Source of the DNA: Campylobacteraceae bacterium
Lineage (GTDB): Bacteria; Campylobacterota; Campylobacteria; Campylobacterales; Sulfurospirillaceae
NCBI GenBank assembly: GCA_027013265.1
Contig: JALUXQ010000232.1
Span: 1-5,618 of the forward strand
Length of the DNA: 5,618 nucleotides
Direction of reading: 5' to 3'
The notes under the pieces were generated by a model that was not told the DNA's origin, did no database searches, and saw only the letters and a list, made by a program, of their open reading frames with translations. Both the position numbers and the translations under genes were made by a program. Below are positions 1 to 5,618 of this stretch, piece after piece (positions within the stretch are counted from its first letter, which is position 1; the number at the start of each line of letters is the position of its first letter).

Positions 1-1269
1 TAAGAAATAGCTGCTCCCTGCTAGCAGTGAGATTTTGCATTTTTGCAGAAAGATTTTTGATTTTATGCTCTGCTCTTTTGCTTTGTCTTGTGCTAGCTTG
101 GCTATCGCTCTGCTTAGCTCATCCCCGCTCGCTAGTGAATTGTTAAATCTTCCATTTACTAGTTTATAATAACTTTGTGAGGCGATCACCATTTTGTTTG
201 CAGAAATCGCTTGAAATTTCAGGGAATCTAGTTTCAAGAAAGCATTTTGTATATCTTTTTTGACAACTCTCTTATAATCGGCAAAATACAGCTTTATAGC
301 AACTCTTTTTGCATATGCTGCTTCTGCCTCACTCCTATTTTCTCCTGCATCAAATATGTTGTATTTGAAGTTTGCTCCGATATAGCTTTGGTCTGCATTT
401 GTAAAACCATTTCCATTTAGGCTTAAGTCATCGCCTTGTCTCTTAAGAGCACCAAGGAGAGCAATGGTAGGGTATTTTTTACTTTTTATTAAAGCGATAT
501 CTTTTTTATTTAAGTTTAGCTCAACTTCTAAGGCTTGTACATCAGCTCTTTGATTTAACGCTATCTTTTTTATCTGCTTCTCATTTTTAAAGAGTTTTAT
601 TGTCGGTAAATATTTTACATCAGTTTTTAGACCAGTGATATATACTAAATCATTTATAAGAGTGTTTTTTTGCTCTTCGTACTGTTTTATAGTAGTTAGT
701 ATTTCATACTTTTGTGCCTCTATTTTATATAGATTTGATATATTTAAAAGACCATTTTCATAAAGCCCTTTTGCTTTTTTGTATGATTTTTCTATGGCAT
801 ATTTTGCATCAATACTAGCTTTTAATGCCCCATTTAGTGAAAAAATTGAGCTATATAGAGATGTGATTTTCATATACAACTCTCTTTTTAACTCTTTTGT
901 TTCAAGCTGGCTTTTTATCATTTTAAGTTTTGCAATTTCGATGGATTTTGTGATGGCAAAACCTGTAAAAAGAGGATATGTTATACTCACAGCCCCATCT
1001 ATATTTGTCCTTGTGCCAACAGGAACAGGAGAGCTAAAACCTGGTATATGAAATATAGAAGTTGGAGTATCATATAGTCTAATCGCGTTGAATTCCAAGT
1101 TTAACGTAGGGTACTCTTTTGCTCTTTTTGCATTAAGAAGTTTTTTTAAAGCTTTAGTGCGCTGTTGTTTTGATTTTATGAGCAGATTGTTATCTACACT
1201 TTTTATCAAACTGTTAAAGTTTGATGAGTATAAGAGTATAGGCAGTATTAAAAAGATGTATTTTTTCAA
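1..1269 (-). CDS. TolC-family outer-membrane efflux channel (3' end beyond window)
   Basis: Outer-membrane/periplasmic channel protein expected to form the exit duct of the pump encoded just upstream. 423 codons are open up to the window edge with no stop. TolC-type proteins are usually about 420-500 residues, so little is probably missing. The start is TTG, chosen because an AAAGGA Shine-Dalgarno lies 6 bases upstream, a signal peptide follows at once (MKKYIFLILPILLYSS, no lipobox Cys), and no ATG occurs until residue 117. Two repeated OEP halves are visible. The first has YPLFTGF (98-104) and a helical GLYENGLLNISNLYKIEAQK stretch (168-187). The second has YNIFDAGENRSEAEA (303-317) and KLVNGRFNNSLASGDELSRA (369-388). 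The paired motifs are the internal duplication typical of the family. The start overlaps the transporter stop by four bases (TTGA), implying coupled translation. Family assignment is firm; the exact substrate is unknown. Confidence 0.93.
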   Translation of the reverse strand, partial: MKKYIFLILPILLYSSNFNSLIKSVDNNLLIKSKQQRTKALKKLLNAKRAKEYPTLNLEFNAIRLYDTPTSIFHIPGFSSPVPVGTRTNIDGAVSITYPLFTGFAITKSIEIAKLKMIKSQLETKELKRELYMKITSLYSSIFSLNGALKASIDAKYAIEKSYKKAKGLYENGLLNISNLYKIEAQKYEILTTIKQYEEQKNTLINDLVYITGLKTDVKYLPTIKLFKNEKQIKKIALNQRADVQALEVELNLNKKDIALIKSKKYPTIALLGALKRQGDDLSLNGNGFTNADQSYIGANFKYNIFDAGENRSEAEAAYAKRVAIKLYFADYKRVVKKDIQNAFLKLDSLKFQAISANKMVIASQSYYKLVNGRFNNSLASGDELSRAIAKLAQDKAKEQSIKSKIFLQKCKISLLAGSSYFL

Positions 1270-2804
1270 TTTTTTTCCTTTATAGGTTTAAATTTGACAA
1301 ACAAAAGTGCAGTAAAAACAGAGCCGATAGCTCCCCAAATAGCTGCACTTGCAAAAACAGAAGAGAAGCCATAGTTGTAGCTCATAAATGTCTCATATCT
1401 TCCAAAAGAGGCATATGCCAAATCCTTTGAAATTCCTAAGAAATCTTGAAAGTTTTGTATGTATTGCATAACAAATTGAGAGTTTTGTAGTTCATTCATA
1501 TGCAAAAAATTTATATTTTTAAAGTATTCCATGTTATTTGTTGCCAATGCTGTTCCGAAACTACCGCCTACAAATCTTACATAGTCCATGAGCACGATTG
1601 CAAGTTCTCCTTTCTCTTTAGGAGCATTTTGTAGAAGCAAAACTGTAACGGGAGCGAAAAACAGTCCCATGCCTATACCAAAGGGTATGGTTAATAATTG
1701 AGCTTGTATGAGTGGTGTGTAGTAGTTGAGTGCTGGCAAGATAAAAAATGATGTCAAAACATAGACAATAGTAGCTAATAATACGACATTTTTCGCACCT
1801 ATTTTATCTGATAGTGCCCCAGCGATTGGTGAAAATATCCCTATAAAGACTGCAAAAACAAAGACAGAAATCCCAGCATCAAGCGTTGGAAGCATCTTTA
1901 TATGCTCATAATAGACAGGTAAAAGATAGAAGTATTGATACATGCCAAAACCTAAAATAAAAAAATATATAAGTATGCCATTTGTAAAAGTTGGATTTTT
2001 AAAGAGTGAAAAGTCTATAAGTGTATGCTTTGAATACATTTCACTTAGCATATATATGAGATATCCGATGATAGAGGTAAACAGTAAAGCTCCTATCAAA
2101 GAGTCGTTTAGCCAGCCCCTTTGCTGACCTTTTGAGAGCATAATAAGTATAGAAATAGTCGCAACTGAGATCCAAAAAAAGCTTATAAAGTTAAAGTTTA
2201 TCTTTTTGAGATTTAAATCTTTTGGTAAGAACATAAGCCCAGAGGTCGTAAGTAGAAGTCCAACAGGAACATTGATGAAAAATACCATTCTCCAATTGTA
2301 ATACTCCGTCAAATATCCCCCGATAGTAGGACCAAGAGCTGGTGCAAAACTGACACCTAATCCATATATACCCATAGCAAAACCCTGTTTTTTCGGTGGA
2401 AAATATGAGAATATCATGATGTGGCTCGTTACCATGATGAGTGCCTCACCAGTTCCTTGAAAAATTCTTGCAAAAATTATAAATGAGAGGGAATCAGACA
2501 TGCCACACATGAAGGAAAAAGCAGTAAACAGAGCAACTCCTGCTACAAAGATATATTTTGCACCAAATCTTTTTATGAGATATTCTGTTATCAAAAGTGC
2601 TATGGCAGCAGCTATCATATAGCTTGTGATTATCCACTGTACTCCATACATGTCAGTTGAAAGTGGGCCCGTGAGTTTTGGCACGATGACATCAACCACG
2701 GTGGTATCAAGTATCGCCATAAAAGCTCCAGTCATCACAATAATGCTAAATATAGCTCTCTCTTTTGAGCTTATATCCCAGCTTTGTTTCACCTCTGTTT
2801 GCAC
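1266..2804 (-). CDS. emrB: EmrB-type DHA2 family MFS multidrug/proton antiporter
   Basis: Inner-membrane, probably proton-driven drug exporter that passes substrate to the adaptor and channel encoded beside it. It has 512 residues, the length I recall for E. coli EmrB, and about 14 hydrophobic segments. Visible family signatures are MAILDTTVVDVIVPKL in TM1 (29-44, DHA2 motif D1), KRFGAK (78-83, motif A region), RIFQG (113-117), APALGPTIGGYL (154-165, antiporter motif C) and WRMVFFINVPVG (171-182). Later come LSDKIGAK (331-338, second motif A), GMGLFFAPVT (378-387) and RFVGGSFGTAL (410-420). A hydrophilic loop at about 425-475 precedes the last helix, as in EmrB. The start is GTG; its first base is the last base of the adaptor's TAG stop (TAGTG), with only a weak AGAAG ribosome site, so translation is probably coupled. 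Extra acidic residues occur in or near membrane helices (D38, E74, E120). Substrate cannot be read from sequence; a siderophore or bile/fatty-acid exporter of the same family is possible. Confidence 0.95.
   Translation of the reverse strand: MQTEVKQSWDISSKERAIFSIIVMTGAFMAILDTTVVDVIVPKLTGPLSTDMYGVQWIITSYMIAAAIALLITEYLIKRFGAKYIFVAGVALFTAFSFMCGMSDSLSFIIFARIFQGTGEALIMVTSHIMIFSYFPPKKQGFAMGIYGLGVSFAPALGPTIGGYLTEYYNWRMVFFINVPVGLLLTTSGLMFLPKDLNLKKINFNFISFFWISVATISILIMLSKGQQRGWLNDSLIGALLFTSIIGYLIYMLSEMYSKHTLIDFSLFKNPTFTNGILIYFFILGFGMYQYFYLLPVYYEHIKMLPTLDAGISVFVFAVFIGIFSPIAGALSDKIGAKNVVLLATIVYVLTSFFILPALNYYTPLIQAQLLTIPFGIGMGLFFAPVTVLLLQNAPKEKGELAIVLMDYVRFVGGSFGTALATNNMEYFKNINFLHMNELQNSQFVMQYIQNFQDFLGISKDLAYASFGRYETFMSYNYGFSSVFASAAIWGAIGSVFTALLFVKFKPIKEKN
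1276..1281 (-). promoter_or_regulatory. Shine-Dalgarno for the TolC-family gene (decides TTG start)
   Basis: On the minus strand AAAGGA lies 6 bases before the TTG at 1269-1267, inside the last codons of the transporter gene. It is the reason for accepting a TTG start that overlaps the TGA stop, since no in-frame ATG lies near. Confidence 0.7.
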
Positions 2805-3919
2805 TATTTTCTTCTTTTTATGGCTATATTTGCACTCATCCCTATCAGTAAACCATCTATTTTATCAAGAGTGATTCGCACAACAAATCTTTGGTCAAGT
2901 TTTGTAAATTCACCGCTTGCTATATCTCGTGGAATTAGTGAAAAAGTTGAGGCAGAAGTAGGAAGTATGCTTTGCACTTTTCCTTTGAATTCTCTATTAT
3001 CTAGCGCATCAATTTTTATATTGACATCATCGCCAACTTGTACACCTTTTAATTTCTTTTCAGATAGCAGCACTTCTACATGTAAAGCTTTTGGATTGAC
3101 TATCGAATATATAGGGTATCCAGCTTTTATGACACTACCTTTGTTTATAAATTTTTTAGCTATTTTTCCATCAATTGGTGAGTAGAGTATGCAGTAATCT
3201 ATCTTATTTTGCACCTCTTGGAGTTGATTGTTCATAGATTTTATCTTTAAAGCCAAAGACTCTATACTCTTTTGTATCTCTGTTGTTTGACTCTTTTTTA
3301 TCGTCGAAAGTGTAAGAGCATTTTTGATATTTTTTAAGTTTAACTCAGTTGCGTTAAGCTCTTTTTTTTGTGATTCTATCATATCTTTTAGAGAATTTTT
3401 GGCAGTTGATATCTTTTCATAGAGATTTTTTGCGATTAATTTTTGCTTTAGCATTCTCTTGTATCTTTTGGTATCTTTGTTTAGTTTTTTAAGCTTAGTG
3501 CTATTTGCTTTTATAGAGAGTTTTATAGCCTCTATTTTTTGTTTGTAAGAGGCGATATTATTTTTTGCTATCTTCTCATTTAGGTTAAGTTCGCTACTGA
3601 CTCTTTGAAGTTTTGCCTCTAGGGCTTCCTTGTTTTTTATCGTTGCTTTTATCGTGTTTATTATCTGTTTTTTAGCATTTTGAAAGTCAATATCATCTAT
3701 TTTTGCTAAAATTTCACCTTTTTTTACGCTTTGTCCTTCGTTTTTTTCTATCATTTTGATTTTGCCATTTACTTTAAAGCTAAGCATAAAGATAGAGTCA
3801 CTTTTCACAAAAGCAGCGTCACTGACAGCATTTGTTGATCTGTAACTGAGGTAGTTAAATCCCATATATGCAAAAAGCAAAATAAGTAAAACTATAAATA
3901 AGGTTCCAAATTTTTTCAT
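2804..3919 (-). CDS. emrA: EmrA/HlyD-type periplasmic adaptor (membrane fusion protein)
   Basis: Periplasmic adaptor that links the DHA2 transporter to the TolC-like channel. Its 371 residues start with ATG at 3919, supported by GAAGGA 7 bases upstream. The order of parts is: N-terminal membrane anchor (about 5-23, no lipobox), first half of a split biotinyl/lipoyl-like domain (about 50-75, with GQSVKKGEILAKID), then a long Lys-rich alpha-helical hairpin (about 80-240). The second lipoyl half follows (about 246-274, with SPIDGKIAKKFINKGSVIKAG), then a beta-barrel (about 278-360). The barrel holds FSLIPRDIASGEFTKLDQRFVVRI (326-349), matching the EmrA-class pattern of Pro, then Gly-x-Phe-x-Lys, then Gln-Arg before a Val-Arg-Ile strand. 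This separates it from RND-type adaptors such as AcrA. It is the first gene of the three-gene operon, with promoter and candidate operator directly upstream, and ends in TAG overlapping the transporter GTG by one base. Confidence 0.94.
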   Translation of the reverse strand: MKKFGTLFIVLLILLFAYMGFNYLSYRSTNAVSDAAFVKSDSIFMLSFKVNGKIKMIEKNEGQSVKKGEILAKIDDIDFQNAKKQIINTIKATIKNKEALEAKLQRVSSELNLNEKIAKNNIASYKQKIEAIKLSIKANSTKLKKLNKDTKRYKRMLKQKLIAKNLYEKISTAKNSLKDMIESQKKELNATELNLKNIKNALTLSTIKKSQTTEIQKSIESLALKIKSMNNQLQEVQNKIDYCILYSPIDGKIAKKFINKGSVIKAGYPIYSIVNPKALHVEVLLSEKKLKGVQVGDDVNIKIDALDNREFKGKVQSILPTSASTFSLIPRDIASGEFTKLDQRFVVRITLDKIDGLLIGMSANIAIKRRK

Positions 3920-3926
3920 ATAAAAG

Positions 3927-3932
3927 TCCTTC
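3927..3932 (-). promoter_or_regulatory. Shine-Dalgarno of the adaptor gene
   Basis: GAAGGA on the minus strand, 7 bases before the ATG at 3919-3917. It is the best ribosome site in the operon after that of the TolC-type gene and fits the first gene of an mRNA with a short leader. Confidence 0.7.
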
Positions 3933-3946
3933 TGTTTTTCAACTTG

Positions 3947-3959
3947 TGAATTATATTCA
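3947..3959. promoter_or_regulatory. Candidate operator palindrome over the efflux -10 box
   Basis: TGAAT-TAT-ATTCA, five-base perfect arms around a three-base centre, lying over the -10 box of the efflux operon. A dimeric TetR-family repressor bound here would exclude RNA polymerase. The arms are short and AT-rich, so chance occurrence is possible; the placement is what makes it credible. Confidence 0.4.
3950..3955 (-). promoter_or_regulatory. -10 box of the efflux operon promoter
   Basis: A perfect TATAAT on the minus strand, 30 bases upstream of the adaptor ATG. The -35 position (about 3973-3978, GAATAA) is poor, as is common for sigma-70 promoters in Campylobacterota, where a -10 box with AT-rich upstream DNA is often enough. 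The box lies wholly inside the palindrome at 3947-3959. Confidence 0.6.
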
Positions 3960-3977
3960 TTTTTTTATAAACTTATT

Positions 3978-3987
3978 CTTAATTAAG
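3978..3987. promoter_or_regulatory. Candidate operator palindrome CTTAATTAAG between divergent promoters
   Basis: A perfect ten-base palindrome midway between the two divergent -10 boxes, touching the -35 zones of both promoters. A repressor here could control both the pump operon and its own gene. It is shorter than a typical TetR-family operator (15 bases or more), so it may be only the core of one, or chance in AT-rich DNA. Confidence 0.35.
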
Positions 3988-3998
3988 CAACATTCTTT

Positions 3999-4004
3999 TA
4001 TAAT
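3999..4004 (+). promoter_or_regulatory. -10 box of the TetR-family regulator gene
   Basis: Perfect TATAAT on the plus strand, 27 bases before the regulator ATG. The -35 zone (about 3976-3981, TTCTTA) is weak and overlaps that of the divergent efflux promoter, so the two promoters stand back to back and probably compete or share repression. Confidence 0.55.
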
Positions 4005-4031
4005 TTCAATAAATATAGATTTGGAAGTAGA

Positions 4032-4634
4032 ATGAAAAAAACTAAAATGGCATCAAAAGTAAAAGATTTAAAGAAAAATCTTATACTAGATGAAGCTTGT
4101 CGATATTTTGAAGAGGTAGGATTTGAAAATGTCAAGATGAATGACTTGGCTAAGAATTGTGGTATATCAGTAGGGCAATTATACAAACTTTTTAGCTCAA
4201 AAGAGAATGTTTTTCATGAATATGTAAGATATCAGATAAGGCTTTTTAACAAAGAGATTAGGGAGGCATGCATACATGTGGTTAGCCCAAAAGATAGACT
4301 ATTAAAATATCTCGAGCTTAAGTTTAAAATTTTTAAAAACAAGAAAAAAACTCTGAGAGATCCTGTGCTTGGAGACCCTCTCTTTTTCTCTAAATTAAAT
4401 ACTAAAAATGGTGATTTGACAAAACCAATATTTGAATTTTTAAGAGATGAATTTGAGAAGTTGGCATTTGAGCATAATCTATCTAAAGATTTAGATTATC
4501 AACAAGTGGCTTATGTGTTCAACTCCTTTTCTATGGGCTATATAGAGTATTGGTTAAACAGCGAAAAAGAACTTGAAGTTGACGAAAAAGATATACTAGA
4601 GAGATTTATAAGCGGTTTTATATATAGACGATAA
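4032..4634 (+). CDS. TetR/AcrR-family transcriptional regulator, probable repressor of the divergent efflux operon
   Basis: Cytoplasmic DNA-binding dimer expected to repress the divergent pump operon until a ligand binds. It has 200 residues, normal for TetR regulators. The N-terminal DNA-binding domain covers about 14-62. Helix 1 includes LILDEACRYFEEVGFENVKM (17-36), and the helix-turn-helix follows at MNDLAKNCGISVGQLYKLFS (36-55), then SKENVF. This matches the family pattern of Gly-(Val/Ile)-Ser, then Leu-Tyr-x-x-Phe, then Ser-Lys-Glu. Residues about 65-200 are helical and divergent, as expected for the ligand-binding and dimerisation domain; they give no clue to the ligand. The start ATG is preceded by a GGAAG ribosome site; Met6 has none. 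It lies 112 bases from the adaptor gene, head to head, the usual layout for a local efflux regulator. The family is sure; the target is inferred from position. Confidence 0.92.
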   Translation: MKKTKMASKVKDLKKNLILDEACRYFEEVGFENVKMNDLAKNCGISVGQLYKLFSSKENVFHEYVRYQIRLFNKEIREACIHVVSPKDRLLKYLELKFKIFKNKKKTLRDPVLGDPLFFSKLNTKNGDLTKPIFEFLRDEFEKLAFEHNLSKDLDYQQVAYVFNSFSMGYIEYWLNSEKELEVDEKDILERFISGFIYRR

Positions 4635-4651
4635 ATACACCTTATCTTTAA

Positions 4652-4680
4652 TGGAACTTTTAATGAAGTTTAATTATAAT
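4652..4680 (+). promoter_or_regulatory. Probable promoter of the lipoprotein gene
   Basis: A perfect TATAAT at 4675-4680 with TGGAAC at 4652-4657 as a weak -35, 17 bases apart. It gives an untranslated leader of about 35 bases before the GTG. A small dyad, AACTT-TTAATG-AAGTT (4655-4670), overlaps it. No convincing rho-independent terminator for the regulator gene is seen in the 86-base gap, so some read-through is possible. Confidence 0.5.
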
Positions 4681-4709
4681 GCAACACTGATTTTAAAATT
4701 TAAACTAAA

Positions 4710-4715
4710 AAGGAG
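4710..4715 (+). promoter_or_regulatory. Shine-Dalgarno of the lipoprotein gene (decides GTG start)
   Basis: AAGGAG, 5 bases before the GTG at 4721. An ATG at 4717-4719 is also close but is in another frame that stops after about 30 codons, so GTG is the true start; it leads straight into a signal peptide. Confidence 0.75.
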
Positions 4716-4720
4716 AATGT

Positions 4721-5618
4721 GTGACAAAAAAGGGTATTTTAGGTCTTGTAGTGGGATCAATCATCTTTGCAGGGTGTGCAGGGACAACTCCAAGTTTGGG
4801 TAAGCTTGGAAAATCAGGTAATTATGAAAGTGTAAAAAAGGCTGGGGGATATAAAAGTATATCAAAAGATTTGGTCAAAAAAGAGAAAGATGACCTTCTT
4901 TGGTATCTCGATGCTGGTCTTATCTCAAGATATGCGCAGGATTTTAACCAAAGCACTTACTTTTTTGATAAATCTGAAGCTAAAATTAAAAAGTATGATA
5001 AAGAGGTACTTGCAGGTAAATTTTTTGCAAATATTGGCTCAGTATTGACAAACGATACTTTTATGGATTATAGACCAAAAATTTATGAAGGCATTATGGT
5101 TAATACCTATAAGGGTATGGATTTTATGAGTAGACTTGATAAGACAAATGCAAGAATAGAATTCAATCGTGCTTTAGAGAGACAAAGAAGAGCAAAAGAG
5201 TTTTTTGCAAAAGAGATAAGTCAAGAGAAGAAGAAGATAAAAGAAGACAACAAGAAGAAGGCTCAAAAAAAGAGAGTTGACTCAAGAAAAGTAAACAAAT
5301 CTGCAAATAACAAAAAAACAAAAGATGTTATTGAAAAAAAATATTCAAATCTTTTTGCCTTTAAACCATATCCAGATTTCATTAACCCTTTTACATCATA
5401 TATGTCGGGATTATTTTTTATAAGCGCGGGTGATTATGCAAAAGCTACTGATATACTCAAAGAGACCTATGGAATGATAAAAGGAAATGAGCCAGCAGCT
5501 TCGTATGTAAAAGAAGATTTAAAATATGCCATGAAGGCTGCATCTTCTTTGGGAAAAGCAACAAGTAAACATTATGCTTGGATCGTTTTTGCCGATGGTG
5601 AAGGTCCGAAAAAAGTAG
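4721..5618 (+). CDS. COG3014-like outer-envelope lipoprotein (3' end beyond window)
   Basis: A secreted lipoprotein of unknown function; 299 codons are visible and the frame is still open at the edge. The N-terminus MTKKGILGLVVGSIIFAGC is a lipoprotein signal peptide with lipobox FAGC. Cys19 would be lipidated, and with Ala at +2 (no Asp) it would by the usual rule go to the outer membrane. The body has a mixed helical part (50-140), a strongly basic Lys/Arg/Glu-rich probable coiled coil (about 145-205) and then a conserved-looking part. That part contains YPDFINPFTSYMSGLFF (217-233), a TPR-like GDYAKATDILKE (237-248) and WIVFADGEGPKK (287-298). The Asn-Pro-Phe-x-x-Tyr, Gly-Asp-Tyr and Gly-x-Gly-Pro patterns are what I recall from the COG3014 family, often found near LpoB/CsgG-like lipoproteins. 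I cannot verify that by search, so the family is moderate and the function unknown. It has its own promoter and is probably unrelated to the pump. Confidence 0.85.
   Translation, partial: MTKKGILGLVVGSIIFAGCAGTTPSLGKLGKSGNYESVKKAGGYKSISKDLVKKEKDDLLWYLDAGLISRYAQDFNQSTYFFDKSEAKIKKYDKEVLAGKFFANIGSVLTNDTFMDYRPKIYEGIMVNTYKGMDFMSRLDKTNARIEFNRALERQRRAKEFFAKEISQEKKKIKEDNKKKAQKKRVDSRKVNKSANNKKTKDVIEKKYSNLFAFKPYPDFINPFTSYMSGLFFISAGDYAKATDILKETYGMIKGNEPAASYVKEDLKYAMKAASSLGKATSKHYAWIVFADGEGPKKV

Noticed and set aside
779..1285. Two plus-strand open frames of 90 and 65 codons
   Set aside because: They lie wholly or almost wholly antisense to the TolC-family gene, whose frame shows clear family motifs; the plus-strand products look like no protein family and have no ribosome site.
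1942..3185. Plus-strand open frames of 61, 82 and 133 codons
   Set aside because: Antisense to the transporter and adaptor genes; they are products of AT-rich codon use on the other strand, with no family motifs.
3998..4186. Minus-strand open frame of 62 codons over the regulator start
   Set aside because: Antisense to the helix-turn-helix part of the TetR-family gene, with no ribosome site or recognisable motif.
4717..4806. ATG at 4717 as start of the gene after the regulator
   Set aside because: It is in a different frame from the lipoprotein, is only two bases after the Shine-Dalgarno and hits a stop after about 30 codons; GTG at 4721 leads into a clear lipoprotein signal peptide.
5221..5340. 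Lys-codon-rich AAG/AAA run as a DNA repeat
   Set aside because: It has no regular unit and is explained by the basic coiled-coil region of the lipoprotein.
5616..5618. TAG at the very end of the window as the stop of the lipoprotein gene
   Set aside because: From the GTG at 4721 the frame reads GTA then G at the edge (898 bases, one more than a multiple of three), so the TAG is out of frame and the gene runs on.
1..5618. CRISPR array, insertion sequence, tRNA/rRNA, toxin-antitoxin or anti-phage system
   Set aside because: No regularly spaced repeats, transposase motifs, terminal inverted repeats or tRNA-like cloverleaf were seen; every long stretch is explained by efflux, regulator or lipoprotein genes.

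Overview
This AT-rich window looks like chromosomal DNA from a Campylobacterota bacterium (Sulfurimonas/Sulfurovum/Arcobacter-like). That placement is inferred from the low GC, the Lys/Ile/Phe/Asn-rich proteins, the TATAAT -10 boxes without good -35 boxes, and the style of the proteins. No rRNA or other strict taxonomic marker is present, so the genus is not fixed.

Layout: positions 1-3919 (minus strand) hold a tightly packed three-gene operon. Its order of transcription is an EmrA/HlyD-type periplasmic adaptor (3919-2804), an EmrB-type DHA2 14-helix MFS transporter (2804-1266) and a TolC-family outer-membrane channel (1269 to the left edge, 3' end outside the window). Each gene overlaps the next by 1 to 4 bases. 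Together they encode all three parts of a tripartite pump from the inner membrane through the periplasm to the outside. Across a 112-base divergent promoter region (3920-4031) lies a TetR-family regulator (4032-4634, plus strand), the probable local repressor. The region holds two outward-facing TATAAT boxes and two palindromes that are candidate operators.

Further right, an 86-base gap with its own probable promoter leads to a lipoprotein gene (4721 to the right edge, plus strand, 3' end outside the window). It starts with GTG, has a lipobox at Cys19 and a Lys/Arg-rich central helix, and resembles the uncharacterised COG3014 type of envelope lipoprotein. It is probably an independent transcription unit.

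How it works together (inference): an inducing toxic compound binds the TetR-type protein, releases the shared intergenic region and turns on adaptor, transporter and outer-membrane channel together. No CRISPR array, mobile element, tRNA/rRNA or obviously new system is visible. The points most worth a second look are the operator arrangement, unusual acidic residues in the transporter's membrane helices, and the poorly understood lipoprotein.
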